Assembly (NCBI GenBank): GCA_963843535.1
Contig: CAWJKU010000001.1
Span: 558,001-622,000, forward strand
Reading direction: 5' to 3'
Source: CAVUNY01 sp963843535
GTDB taxonomy: Bacteria > Chloroflexota > Anaerolineae > Anaerolineales > Anaerolineaceae
DNA: 64,000 bases
The notes under the pieces are model-generated. The model made no database searches. It was not told where the DNA came from and saw nothing but the letters and a program-made list of their open reading frames with translations. Numbering within the stretch: position 1 is the stretch's first letter; each line of letters begins with the position of its first letter. The translations under genes were made by a program, and so were the position numbers. Shown here piece after piece: positions 33,451-42,354 of the stretch.

Positions 33451-34668
33451 TTGAAAAAATTAGTCTCCGTGATTTTGTTGTTAGTCGTCGTATCCTGCAA
33501 TGCAGGCCCAACGGCTGCCCCCACTTCTTTGCCGACTGAGACGGCAGAAGCGACTGCGACGGTACAACCTTCGGTTACAAATTCGCCCAGCCCGGTGCCG
33601 GCATCGGCAACGCCCAGGCCTTCGGCGACCGCCGCGCTTTCTCCCACAGCCACTCCTGGTTATCCAAGCAGCGGATACGGCCCCTCTAATTTTCCCACTG
33701 ACGTGGACCCGCTGACCGGGTTAAAGGTATCCAATCCCGCGTTGTTGGACCGCAGGCCGGTGATCGTAAAAGTAGAAAACCTGCCCCGTGATGACCGCCC
33801 ACAGTGGGGGGTATCCCTCGCCGATATTGTATATGAGTACTACACCGAACAAGGTGGAACGCGGTTTGCCGCTGTTTATTACGGCAATGACTCGGAAACC
33901 GTTGGCCCGATCCGTTCTGCGCGCTTTTTTGATTTCAATTTAGTACGAATGTACAAGGCAGGCTTTGTTTTTGGTTATGCCTACGCCGACCTGTATTCAG
34001 CCCTGGCATCTTCGGAATTCTCGAACCGCCTGATCGTGGAAGGCACAAAGTGGGCAGATATTTTTACCCGTTTCGACCCGAAAGGCAGGAATATCCTGCA
34101 GGTCAATACCGGTCTGTTGTCGGCGGCGCTGACCAAGAATAAAGTGGACAACGCCAGGCAGAACCTGGACGGCATGCTCTTTCAGAAGCAAGCACCTGCG
34201 AGCGGACAGGATGGCCAACAGCTTTTCGTCCGTTTTTCCGGCGGGATCTATAACCGCTGGGATTATGACACGGCTACGGGAAAATACCTGCGCTTTTCTG
34301 ACGCGGCAGATGACGTCAACCGCAATAATGAGCAATATACCCAGCTCACAGACCGCCTGACACAAAAACCGATCGCTTTTGACAACGTAGTTGTGCTGCA
34401 GGTCAGCCATCGATATATCCAAAAGCCACCGGCCGAGGTCGTAGATATGACCCTGATTGGGGAAGGCAGCGCCTGGATTGCGCGCGATGGGAAAGTTTTC
34501 CCGGTAAAATGGAAGCGGGCTAAAGCCAGCGATGTACTCACCCTGGTGAATACAGATGGAACACCGTTTGCGTTCAAGCCCGGTCAAACCTGGGTGGAAG
34601 TGCACGGAACGTCTTCTACGGTCAGCTCGAAAGACGGGGTGTGGAAATTTGTGCATAGCATGCCCTGA
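33451..34668 (+). CDS. DUF3048 (YerB-like) lipoprotein
   Basis: The 405-residue protein starts at TTG with GAGGAAAGGTG upstream and has a lipobox (LLLVVVSC), a Thr/Pro/Ala-rich linker to about residue 70, and the DUF3048 domains: DVDPLTGLKVSNPALLDRRP, GVSLADIVYEYYTEQGGTRF and VGPIRSARFFDFNL, then the C-terminal domain with DGTPFAFKPGQTWVE. YerB-type proteins sit outside the membrane; function unknown, with a cell-wall or spore link suggested in Bacillus. The gene is monocistronic, followed by a structured intergenic region. Confidence 0.9.
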   Translation: MKKLVSVILLLVVVSCNAGPTAAPTSLPTETAEATATVQPSVTNSPSPVPASATPRPSATAALSPTATPGYPSSGYGPSNFPTDVDPLTGLKVSNPALLDRRPVIVKVENLPRDDRPQWGVSLADIVYEYYTEQGGTRFAAVYYGNDSETVGPIRSARFFDFNLVRMYKAGFVFGYAYADLYSALASSEFSNRLIVEGTKWADIFTRFDPKGRNILQVNTGLLSAALTKNKVDNARQNLDGMLFQKQAPASGQDGQQLFVRFSGGIYNRWDYDTATGKYLRFSDAADDVNRNNEQYTQLTDRLTQKPIAFDNVVVLQVSHRYIQKPPAEVVDMTLIGEGSAWIARDGKVFPVKWKRAKASDVLTLVNTDGTPFAFKPGQTWVEVHGTSSTVSSKDGVWKFVHSMP

Positions 34669-34718
34669 ATCCTGGGAAACATGCAAGGTTAAGAGATTCT
34701 AAATATCCGGCAGACTGC

Positions 34719-34749
34719 TTGACTTTCGTTTGCTTTTATGAAATACTAT
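34719..34749 (+). promoter_or_regulatory. Possible promoter of the structured transcript
   Basis: TTGACT (34719-34724) and TACTAT (34744-34749) are 19 bases apart; the -10 is weak but the A/T-rich block fits. A start near 34756 would place all stems in the transcript. Confidence 0.4.
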
Positions 34750-34755
34750 AGCCAG

Positions 34756-34944
34756 CAATTGAACTTTACCAGCTGGATAACCCAGCCTCCCCATGCCATC
34801 CTAACGATGAGGAGGTGATGCCAAAAATGGATAGTAGTAGTTACCACCAAACCAGCGCTGTGGCATCCCTCCTCGGTGTACGTTAGAACCAATAAAGGAT
34901 GCCACAGCGCGAACCAGAAGACCGTCCGTAAGGACGGCCTTCTG
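34756..34944 (+). ncRNA. Candidate structured RNA/leader with alternative pairings
   Basis: Three stems are visible. Stem 1: 34809-34822 (GAGGAGGTGATGCC, holding a ribosome site and start codon) pairs with 34862-34874 (GGCATCCCTCCTC) over 13 bp with one bulged T. Stem 2: 34855-34868 (GCGCTGTGGCATCC) pairs perfectly over 14 bp with 34897-34910. The two share 34862-34868 and exclude each other. Stem 3: 34915-34927 with 34932-34944, 12 bp plus one mismatch, loop GTAA. Exclusive stems around a ribosome site are the hallmark of a switch, attenuator or antisense-like small RNA. No U-tract follows stem 3. I know no RNA family with this sequence. Confidence 0.55.
34818..34886 (+). CDS. Tiny ORF (22 aa) inside the structured RNA
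   Basis: The ATG at 34818 follows GAGGAGG at almost perfect spacing. The peptide begins MPKMDSSSYHQTSAV and ends ASLLGVR before TAG. The codons for GCTGTGGCATCC are the stem 2 left arm, so translation and folding interfere directly. Likely a leader peptide or small protein; unrecognised. Confidence 0.45.
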   Translation: MPKMDSSSYHQTSAVASLLGVR

Positions 34945-34995
34945 CGTTAACTAATTGGCCCAAATCTTGCAACCATTCTTCTATATTAACGTTGA

Positions 34996-35035
34996 TCGAG
35001 ATAAGAGAAAATCAGCGCTTTTTCCCTTATCTCGA
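34996..35035 (+). promoter_or_regulatory. 16-bp hairpin before the BNR-repeat gene
   Basis: TCGAGATAAGAGAAAA (34996-35011) pairs with TTTTCCCTTATCTCGA (35020-35035) with one mismatch and an 8-base loop. It ends 34 bases before the ATG at 35070 and would lie in its 5' leader. Confidence 0.45.
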
Positions 35036-35069
35036 AATGGCGTTGTATCCAGGGAACAGGCGGGCCAAT

Positions 35070-37196
35070 ATGATAAAAAAATTCCAGTCAGGTGCGGCAG
35101 TGGCCTTAATGCTGCTGGCTTTGATCAGCGGCAGGCCGGAAACACGTGTGACGGCTGACCAAAAATTATTGGGCAGCCATTATTACATCCCTATGCTGCC
35201 AGCAGAATTAGCCGTTGAATCCTTAGGACCGGATGGCGGGGGGGTTACTGCAGTTCTCATGAACCCGCGGGATCCAGCCATTGCTTATATTGGCAGTTGG
35301 GGGGCAGGTGTATTTAAGAGCCTGGATGGTGGGATTACCTGGACCTCCGCCAGCGCCGGATTGGGCAATTTACATATACAATCCCTGGCCATCAACCCCC
35401 TCCATCCAGACACGTTATATGCCGGAACTTATCGCTCAGGGGTATACAAAACGGTCAACGGCGGAACGAGCTGGTTTGCTGCTGGCAAGGGATTAAACGA
35501 TCGGGCCATCGTGTATGCGCTGGCAGTTGACCCGAAGAATCCCCAAGCCATATATGCCGGCACGCGCAGCCCAGGCTCCACTCCTCCCTGGGGTGGAGGG
35601 GTCTATAAGAGCACAGATGGCGGGCAGACATGGATCGACCACACCTCTAATCTGGGCGAAGACTGGGTCTACAGCCTGGCAATTGACCCGCATAACCCTC
35701 AGGTGGTTTACGCTGCCACACACAGCGCGGGGATGTTTAAATCTTCAGACGGCGGACATGACTGGAAAGCGGTGAATAACGGGATTACCGATCCGGGGAT
35801 GCGCGCGGTAGCCGTCGATCCCGGTAATTCGAATGTGGTATATGCGGGCTGCTGGCACGGCCCAGCCGTATTCAAAACCACGAACGGCGGGCAGAGCTGG
35901 TCTGAGATGAATAACGGTCTGGCTGGTTCGAAAATTATTTCGGTGGCGATCGATCCGGTGCAGCCCAGCACAGTGTATGCATTGAGCTATTTGCGAGGAA
36001 TGTTTAAATCAGATAACGGCGGCGAGAGTTGGAGCGCAGCGGGCCTTTACCCGGATTATGTCTTTTCTCTGGCCATCAATCCGGCAAACCATCAGGTTCT
36101 CCTGGCAAGCGCTGAAAATGATGCTCTTTTCCGTTCGATCAGCGGCGCGACCAGTTGGATGAACAGCAGTACGGGCGTGCATGCCACCTCGGTCACCGCC
36201 CTGGCTGCCGATCCTGCCCTGCCGGGCGTGGTTTATGCCGGGCTAAATGGGCAAGGTGTTTTCCGGTCAGGTGATCACGGGCAGACCTGGATGGCGATGA
36301 ACAGCGGGTTGAGCGACCGGAATGTGCGCTCTCTGGAATTGACGCCGGCAGGTTTATTTGCCGGCACCGCCAGCGGTGGGATTTATCGGATCGCCAGCCC
36401 TGCTCAAGATTGGCAGGCGGTGAACAGCGGTCTACCAGAAGTTGAGGCGAAGACCCTGGTCAACAACCCGTCACTCAGCCGGTTTTCTCCATCAGGTCCT
36501 GTTGCGGACTACCTGGAGGATTATACGATCCCGAATGAGCACGGATCTCCAGACCCGAAAACGGTTCTTCCAGCGTCTGTGCAGGATCTGGCAGTTGCGC
36601 CTTCATCCAGCGCGACGATTTACGCTGGAACGGCTGGGAGCGGCGTCTACCGCAGCAGTAATAATGGAGATTCCTGGCAGGCTGCCGGTTTATCCGGTAA
36701 AACCGTGCTGACATTGGCGGTGGACCGCGGCAATCCCGTGCGGTTGTGGGCTGGGACGGACGCAGCCGGTGGCAGCCTGTGGCGGAGCGATAACGGCGGG
36801 CAGACCTGGAGCCCTTCACAAAACGGGCTGTCAGGGTTGATCGTCAATGCACTGATCCAGAATCCGGTAAGCAGCGCCGTGTTGTATGCCGGGACGAACC
36901 AGGGTATTTACCAATCGAGCGATGAAGGGCGCAGCTGGGCGCGGATTGGGCTCGAAGGCCAGAACGTGTATGCGCTGGCAACGCCAGCGCATAACCCCAA
37001 CACACTGGCAGCCGGTACGCCAGCCGGACCGCAAATCAGTTCGAACGGCGGGAAAACATGGTCACTGCAAAATCAAAGTATGGTGAACCCTGAGGTCTGG
37101 AGTATCGCAGCCGGGGCAGCCAGCAGCCAATCGCTGTATTTCGGGACCTCGGCCAACGGCATATACCGCTTTTTCACGCCGAAAAATTCAGATTAA
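35070..37196 (+). CDS. Exported BNR/sialidase-type beta-propeller repeat protein
   Basis: The 708-residue protein has a signal peptide (MIKKFQSGAAVALMLLALIS) and then about twelve Asp-box repeats of the form S-x-D/N-G-G-x-x-W, e.g. KSLDGGITWTS, KTTNGGQSWSE, RSDNGGQTWSP, spaced 40-60 residues apart with the linking motif VYAG. This is the VPS10/photosystem-stability-factor type of propeller, likely two propellers. Catalytic residues of true sialidases are not seen. Probable role is extracellular ligand or glycan binding, but this is inference. ATG 35070 is chosen because it starts the signal peptide; 26 further codons upstream would overlap the hairpin at 34996. Confidence 0.82.
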   Translation: MIKKFQSGAAVALMLLALISGRPETRVTADQKLLGSHYYIPMLPAELAVESLGPDGGGVTAVLMNPRDPAIAYIGSWGAGVFKSLDGGITWTSASAGLGNLHIQSLAINPLHPDTLYAGTYRSGVYKTVNGGTSWFAAGKGLNDRAIVYALAVDPKNPQAIYAGTRSPGSTPPWGGGVYKSTDGGQTWIDHTSNLGEDWVYSLAIDPHNPQVVYAATHSAGMFKSSDGGHDWKAVNNGITDPGMRAVAVDPGNSNVVYAGCWHGPAVFKTTNGGQSWSEMNNGLAGSKIISVAIDPVQPSTVYALSYLRGMFKSDNGGESWSAAGLYPDYVFSLAINPANHQVLLASAENDALFRSISGATSWMNSSTGVHATSVTALAADPALPGVVYAGLNGQGVFRSGDHGQTWMAMNSGLSDRNVRSLELTPAGLFAGTASGGIYRIASPAQDWQAVNSGLPEVEAKTLVNNPSLSRFSPSGPVADYLEDYTIPNEHGSPDPKTVLPASVQDLAVAPSSSATIYAGTAGSGVYRSSNNGDSWQAAGLSGKTVLTLAVDRGNPVRLWAGTDAAGGSLWRSDNGGQTWSPSQNGLSGLIVNALIQNPVSSAVLYAGTNQGIYQSSDEGRSWARIGLEGQNVYALATPAHNPNTLAAGTPAGPQISSNGGKTWSLQNQSMVNPEVWSIAAGAASSQSLYFGTSANGIYRFFTPKNSD

Positions 37197-37218
37197 GGGC
37201 AGGTTGGCAGATCACGAT

Positions 37219-38268
37219 TTACCACTCATCGATTGCAGCGCGAATCAATGCCAGGTAGTTCTCATCCGGCACGTATTCGGGCACGCTGTTGCCGGTGCCC
37301 AGGGCATAACTGCCTCCGGACGCAGCCCGGGTCAGCATGGCTTTGGATCGTTGATAGATTTCCTGAGGCGAGGAGCGGCACACGAAATCCAGGTCGATCC
37401 CACCCAGCACGGCGATCCGGGTATGATAGCGGTCATAAGCATCCTCGACGGACATGATGCTGTCTTCGTAGGAATGGCGCCCATCGAACCCCATATCCTC
37501 GATAATGTCATCGATGACCTTTTCAAAATAGCCGCACGAGTGCAAAATGGCCGGCTTTCCAGCCTGATGAACCGTCTTTACGATACGCTTGTGCCACGGA
37601 AATACGAATCGGCGCATATCCGCCGGGTGAAAAAGGGTGTGCGTTTTAAAGCCCCAATCATCGTTGGCAATACACGCTCCTACAAAATCGAGGGGAGCGA
37701 CAAGCTGGTAGAATCGCTCGAGGCGAGAACCGATTTCACCGAATATCTGGTCGGCAAGCTCGGGCTCATCTTTGGTCATGATGCACAGATCTTCATATCC
37801 CACCAGGTCGATGGCGTTTTCCAATACGCCTCCAGGGCTGTATACGATAAGCTTCATCCCTTCTGGCAGAGTTTGCGCCAGGTTCCTGAGAAGTTCCAGG
37901 TCCACATCATCCGGATCGGCCCAGGAAAAACGTTTGAGATCGGTAAGGTCATGCAGGATGCTGCCGGCGTTCTGCGAAACTGAACTCTCTTTCGGGCGAT
38001 TGATAATTCCATCGGCGAAATTGAAGCCGGGCGGCACGAGGTTAGCGTAATCATATCCGGCCCGGTAGAAGGCCAGCACGACGCGCTGCAGGCGCTGAGC
38101 CTCGTTTGTAATGGTATCCATCTCCGGTACCAGGCGTTGGTACAACCGGTCGTTCATAAAAAACTCAAACAGCACCGGCCTTGGCGGAATCTTTCGCTCG
38201 AGGACCGCTTGCAAGCGGTGAAAATCGGGTTTCAATTCGAAATCAGGGAGAGTGTTCCAATTCGTCAT
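37219..38268 (-). CDS. Uroporphyrinogen decarboxylase-family (MtaA/CmuA-like) protein
   Basis: The 349-residue TIM-barrel protein is of the UroD superfamily. The motif AILHSCGYFEKVIDDIIE carries His and Cys as in the corrinoid or coenzyme M methyltransferase branch (HxC), not the Arg-rich substrate site of HemE. GVDLD-like GGIDLDFVCRSSPQEI near the C-terminus is also typical. Members of this branch transfer methyl groups between corrinoid proteins and thiols, or act in demethylation of plant-derived methoxy compounds. No corrinoid protein gene is nearby. GGAAGGGAT precedes the ATG. Confidence 0.7.
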   Translation of the reverse strand: MTNWNTLPDFELKPDFHRLQAVLERKIPPRPVLFEFFMNDRLYQRLVPEMDTITNEAQRLQRVVLAFYRAGYDYANLVPPGFNFADGIINRPKESSVSQNAGSILHDLTDLKRFSWADPDDVDLELLRNLAQTLPEGMKLIVYSPGGVLENAIDLVGYEDLCIMTKDEPELADQIFGEIGSRLERFYQLVAPLDFVGACIANDDWGFKTHTLFHPADMRRFVFPWHKRIVKTVHQAGKPAILHSCGYFEKVIDDIIEDMGFDGRHSYEDSIMSVEDAYDRYHTRIAVLGGIDLDFVCRSSPQEIYQRSKAMLTRAASGGSYALGTGNSVPEYVPDENYLALIRAAIDEW

Positions 38269-38349
38269 TTTATCCCTTCCAGGACAACGAATTTTTTAAG
38301 ATCCTGTCCAATTGTAGCAGTGTTTTTGAACTTGCCAGGACAGGCATTA

Positions 38350-38358
38350 TGCTATACT
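38350..38358 (+). promoter_or_regulatory. Extended -10 immediately before the TPR-propeller gene
   Basis: TGCTATACT ends 10 bases before the ATG at 38369, so the transcript should start 3-5 bases before the start codon. A TTGCCA at 38332-38337 is 15 bases upstream of the -10. Confidence 0.6.
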
Positions 38359-38368
38359 TTTTCATGAT

Positions 38369-40459
38369 ATGGACAATGAATGGTTAAAAACCGCAATACG
38401 CCTCGCGAAGCTGGGTAAGAAGCAGGAAGCCCAGGAGATTTTACATGGGCTGGTAAAGCGCGCGCCTACGGACTATCAGGCGTGGTTATGGCTCGCGGAT
38501 ACGATGAACACGCAGGAGGAGCGAATAAGCATTCTGCGTGAAGCATTGGTTCATAACCCGGATAATGGGGTGATCCGGCGCTCACTTGGCAACCTGGGGG
38601 TGAAAAGCCCGCCGCCCATAGCGCCTGCCGCCAAACCAACGGCGGCGAAACCGGGTGGATTCTCCATATCTATGGACGAGCTGCAGTCTCTCGACCAGCG
38701 CATCGATCACGACGAGGAAAGCGCGCCCGAAGTAGATTGGTTAAGGGCTCTGGGCGAAAGCAAACCGGTTTCTCCCGACCTGGCTGTGACAGGGAAGGCG
38801 GAACCTGCGCCAGGATCGATTCCAGCCAGCCAGGATGCGCATAGACCCGAGCTTCAGACTCAAAAATCTGCCGAAGGGAACCACGCTGCCGATTTTCTAA
38901 ACCTGATCCATCGGCAGGATACGGATGTACCTGCGGAGCCGGTAGTCGACGCGCCAGCAAAGCCGCCGCGCAGCCAGGATGGTAAGGCCGAAAGGCCGGC
39001 CGCGGTGAAAAATGTTGAGCCAGATGATGGATCGTTGGCTATCGACAATTTGGATTACCAGATAGAGGACCACTCTACACGCCGGCGCTGGTTAGGTATT
39101 ATTTTTGTGCTGGTATTACTGGCCGTTTTAGCGGCAGCAATTTATCTGGCCTGGCCGACGATCTGGGGAACGATCTCACCGCTGATTGCGGCCATATCAC
39201 AGCCGGTTGTGGTGGAACCGACCTCAACCCCGACTGCGACCTTATCGCCCACCCCATCTCTCACACCCACAATCACTTATACACCCACGGCGACCCGCAC
39301 TCCGGAACCGACTCCGCTGCCTACTGATACGCCAATCCCGCTCCTGTTGAATCCGGGCCTGGTCGAACCCAAAAATATTCAGCAGTTTAAATCCTTAGGG
39401 TTGGTGGAGGCGCATGGCGCGGTATCCTTCAGTGCCCGCTTGCTGGCGGAAACGGTTGAAGAGAAATCGGTGCAGATTTGGGATTTCATGAAGAATGGGC
39501 CTCGCATTGAATTAACTGGCCCAACCCAACGGATTCAGCAATCAGCATTTTCACCGGACGGCAAAAGGGTGGCGGCTGTCAGTGAAGATCCGGCAGTCTG
39601 GGTGTGGGATATCGAGACAGGCGAGGTTTTCGCCAAACTGGAATTCAGCCTGGAATTATCCTTGCGTTACGTACAGGATGATTTCCCCAAAACTTTGCAA
39701 ATACAATTCTCGCCAGATGGGAAAGCCGTGTTTGTGAGCTCGATGATGGGCGTTACCTGGTGGGATCTCACTACCAGGCTGGAAAGGCACCTGTTTCCAC
39801 TGCTGCCCAAAGAATATGAAGACTTTCGTAAGTATGCGCTGGACTCAGATGGGGCAACCGCAACCAGTTTCTTGCTTTCATTTTCGCCGGATGGAAAAGC
39901 ATACGCCGTTGGTTCTCAGACCAAAGTTTATATTTTGACCTGGCCCGGCGCCGGCGGGCGAGCGACGCTCAACACCGGTAAACCGCTGATCGCGATGCAG
40001 TGGATGGATAACGGTCTGTTAGGCCTGACCCATCCGGGGCAGGTCTCGGTTTGGAACACCTACTTCAATAAACTGGTGCAGACCTTCCCCGGGTTGAAAT
40101 CGCAGCCTGCCGACCAGCCTCCAGCGGCAGCTTTCCAGCGTGACGGTCAAAGGATGGCCATTGAGGTGGACAGTACCCGCAATGTGCCGGGTGGGATGAT
40201 GCTGGTGGAGCTGCCTGGCGGAGAAAAAGGGGCGACCTTCGACCCGCTGTCTTTTACCCGGGTCAGCAACCCCATGTTCTCGCTGGATGGTTCAATTTTG
40301 TTTGGCAGCAGCGGTGGCGACCTTTTTGTGTGGGAGACCGCCACCGGCAAGGTGCTGCGGCGAATTGCTAACCGCAAAGGATTTTCCGAGCTGTCAGCGG
40401 ATGGAAGATTTTATCTCGAAGTATCCACGATTGGGACGTCCATCTGGGGGATACCGTAA
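38369..40459 (+). CDS. Membrane protein: TPR-like head, TM, beta-propeller
   Basis: The 696-residue protein has a cytoplasmic N-terminal helical region (residues 1-75; MDNEWLKTAIRLAKLGKKQE, ARLWLAD-like TPR/clan features), an acidic disordered linker, one membrane helix near 243-268 (WLGIIFVLVLLAVLAAAIYL), a Thr/Pro stalk (TPTATLSPTPSLTPTITYTP) and an extracytoplasmic WD40-like propeller (FSPDGKRVAAVSEDPAVWVW, FSPDGKAVFVSS, FSPDGKAYAVGSQT). It resembles sensor or scaffold proteins that link outside binding to inside partners, but lacks any kinase domain. There is no ribosome site; the start is probably leaderless. A strong terminator follows. Confidence 0.7.
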   Translation: MDNEWLKTAIRLAKLGKKQEAQEILHGLVKRAPTDYQAWLWLADTMNTQEERISILREALVHNPDNGVIRRSLGNLGVKSPPPIAPAAKPTAAKPGGFSISMDELQSLDQRIDHDEESAPEVDWLRALGESKPVSPDLAVTGKAEPAPGSIPASQDAHRPELQTQKSAEGNHAADFLNLIHRQDTDVPAEPVVDAPAKPPRSQDGKAERPAAVKNVEPDDGSLAIDNLDYQIEDHSTRRRWLGIIFVLVLLAVLAAAIYLAWPTIWGTISPLIAAISQPVVVEPTSTPTATLSPTPSLTPTITYTPTATRTPEPTPLPTDTPIPLLLNPGLVEPKNIQQFKSLGLVEAHGAVSFSARLLAETVEEKSVQIWDFMKNGPRIELTGPTQRIQQSAFSPDGKRVAAVSEDPAVWVWDIETGEVFAKLEFSLELSLRYVQDDFPKTLQIQFSPDGKAVFVSSMMGVTWWDLTTRLERHLFPLLPKEYEDFRKYALDSDGATATSFLLSFSPDGKAYAVGSQTKVYILTWPGAGGRATLNTGKPLIAMQWMDNGLLGLTHPGQVSVWNTYFNKLVQTFPGLKSQPADQPPAAAFQRDGQRMAIEVDSTRNVPGGMMLVELPGGEKGATFDPLSFTRVSNPMFSLDGSILFGSSGGDLFVWETATGKVLRRIANRKGFSELSADGRFYLEVSTIGTSIWGIP

Positions 40460-40472
40460 GTAGAGAAGTTTT

Positions 40473-40520
40473 AAGCGGGTTGCGGCTGGCAAGGCCAGCC
40501 GCAACCCGCTTTGCTTTTTT
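40473..40520 (+). terminator. Intrinsic terminator of the TPR-propeller gene
   Basis: A perfect 18-bp stem (arm AAGCGGGTTGCGGCTGGC, loop AAG) ends at 40512 and is followed by GC and six T. It also lies just past the stop of the convergent fucose isomerase gene. Confidence 0.85.
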
Positions 40521-40524
40521 GCGA

Positions 40525-42321
40525 TCAGCGGTAAATTGGGCCGAAATTGGCGCAGGCGCGGAAGTCTGCGCCTTCCGGGTCGGCAGTGCCAAAGGCAGCC
40601 CAGGCAGACGGCCTGAATATCTCCCCGGCGGGCACGTTATGCATACTCACTGGAATACGCAGAATGGCAGCCAATGCCAGCAGGTCAGCCCCAATATGCC
40701 CGTAGCTTAATGCGCCGTGGTTCGCACCCCAATTCGCCATAACCGAATAAACGTCACTGAAAGGCCCTATTCCAGTTAAATTAGGCACAAAATAATGGGT
40801 TGGCCAGGTCGGGTCGGTACGTTCGTTGATCAAATGATGGACATTTTCCGGCAGGTCGACCGTCCACCCTTCGGCCACTTGCAGCACCGGGCCGAGCCCT
40901 TGCACCAGGTTCAAGCGCATCATGGTGACGGGCATCCCCCCGCAGGTCAGGAAACCTGAGGAATAGCCGCCGCCGCGGAAATAGCCTGTGTTGGCCGGGT
41001 ACCAGGTGGTAGCAGCCAGGGCTTTTTTTGCTTCCGCTTCGGTTATCTGCCACCAGGGTTTCATCGCCGGCTGACCGTCGATTTCCATCAAACCGGTGGC
41101 ATCCAATGTGGCGGCGCCGGAATTGATCAAATGGATCAGGCCGCCGGCAGCCTCACCGTTTAATTCGTAGCCTGTGACTCGTTTTACCGCAGCCGGGCTC
41201 CAGTAGGTGCGCACGTCGGCGAAAATGGAGGCGGTATTGGTGAGCAGGTGACCAAATAGCATCGAGGCGCCGTTCAGGCTGTCGTTCTCGGTGGCGACAA
41301 TGTACGGCTGGCGGATGCCGTTCCAATCAAATGAAGAATTGAGGATCGCCTCGAAAAAGTCGCCGTTGGGCTGAAAATCTGTCCACTGGCGCTGGCCCTG
41401 AAAGCCGGATATGATCGCATTATGGCCGAAGGCTTCTTCGCCAAATCCCAGATCCGCCAGGCGCGGATTGCCAGACATCATATCGCGAGCGATCAGCGCC
41501 ATTTTTACCACTTTCCGCCAGTCTTCATCCTTTTGGGCGCGGGTGCGCTGTTTTTCTGGCGGGTTATATTCCCGACCTTCGGTGCAGTTGGCTTTCGTCC
41601 AGGCATAAGCCTTTTCAAATTCCAGAGGATCAAAGATGCCCAGATCCATGCGGCGCATGAATTCGGACATATCCACAGATTCGACGCGCATCCCCAGGGT
41701 CTTCTCAAAAAGGGCCTGGTCGACGATGGATCCGGCAATGCCCATCGACACCCCGCCAAAGGCGAGGTAGCTCTTGCCGCGCATCATGGCCGCGGCCAAC
41801 CCGGCGCGGGCGAACCGCAGCAGCTTCTCCTGGACATCGACCGGGATGGTTGTATCCCCCAAATCCTGCACATCTTGCCCGTAAATGCTGAATGCTGGCA
41901 GGCCTTTCTGGTTATGCGCTGCCAGGACGGCAGCCAGATAGACTGCGCCCGGCCTTTCGGTGCCGTTGAACCCCCACACCGCCTTTGGATTCAAGGGGTC
42001 CATGTCCATCGTCTCCGACCCGTAGCACCAGCAGGGGGTAACGGTGATGGAAACGCCGACCCCGGCCCGGGCGAACTTTTCGGCACAGGCCGCAGCCTCC
42101 GCCACGCCGCCGATGCAGGTATCTGCGATCACGCATTCGACAGGCGCGCCGTTAGGGTAATGCAGCCTGGTGCGCAGAAGAGCGGCGGTGACCCGGGCCA
42201 GGTTCATGGTCGTCTCTTCCAGTGATTCGCGCACACCGTTGCGGCGACCATCGATGATCGGGCGGATGCCGATCTTCGGCAGCGTGCCGATCCAGCGGTC
42301 AGGTCCAACAGGGTTTGACAT
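40525..42321 (-). CDS. fucI: L-fucose isomerase
   Basis: The 598-residue protein is the usual size and matches L-fucose isomerase closely: GQRQWTDFQPNGDFFEAILN, FDWNGIRQPYIVATENDSLN and FADVRTYWSPAAV all lie in the metal and substrate site (the Glu of ATEN and the Asp of NGDF are expected manganese ligands). It converts L-fucose to L-fuculose and usually also accepts D-arabinose. Start ATG 42321 follows GGAGGTAATC; the 42333 start is less likely. It is transcribed after the LacI gene, 33 bases apart, so probably under the same operator. No fuculokinase, aldolase or transporter is in the window, so the pathway must be completed elsewhere. Confidence 0.93.
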   Translation of the reverse strand: MSNPVGPDRWIGTLPKIGIRPIIDGRRNGVRESLEETTMNLARVTAALLRTRLHYPNGAPVECVIADTCIGGVAEAAACAEKFARAGVGVSITVTPCWCYGSETMDMDPLNPKAVWGFNGTERPGAVYLAAVLAAHNQKGLPAFSIYGQDVQDLGDTTIPVDVQEKLLRFARAGLAAAMMRGKSYLAFGGVSMGIAGSIVDQALFEKTLGMRVESVDMSEFMRRMDLGIFDPLEFEKAYAWTKANCTEGREYNPPEKQRTRAQKDEDWRKVVKMALIARDMMSGNPRLADLGFGEEAFGHNAIISGFQGQRQWTDFQPNGDFFEAILNSSFDWNGIRQPYIVATENDSLNGASMLFGHLLTNTASIFADVRTYWSPAAVKRVTGYELNGEAAGGLIHLINSGAATLDATGLMEIDGQPAMKPWWQITEAEAKKALAATTWYPANTGYFRGGGYSSGFLTCGGMPVTMMRLNLVQGLGPVLQVAEGWTVDLPENVHHLINERTDPTWPTHYFVPNLTGIGPFSDVYSVMANWGANHGALSYGHIGADLLALAAILRIPVSMHNVPAGEIFRPSAWAAFGTADPEGADFRACANFGPIYR

Positions 42322-42354
42322 GATTACCTCCAAAGATTGGTTTTGAGATTGGTG

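Larger units (their letters stand above)
34669..35069. other. 401-base intergenic region with candidate structured RNA
   Basis: The region holds a possible promoter, a tiny ORF with a very strong ribosome site, three well-formed stems and a further 16-bp hairpin. No tRNA or known RNA family is recognised. See the individual entries. Confidence 0.6.

Noticed and set aside
34755..34960. tRNA, tmRNA or known riboswitch
   Set aside because: No cloverleaf, CCA end or aptamer core that I know is present; I therefore call it only a candidate structured RNA.
41422..42225. 267-codon plus-strand ORF
   Set aside because: It is the antisense shadow of fucose isomerase.
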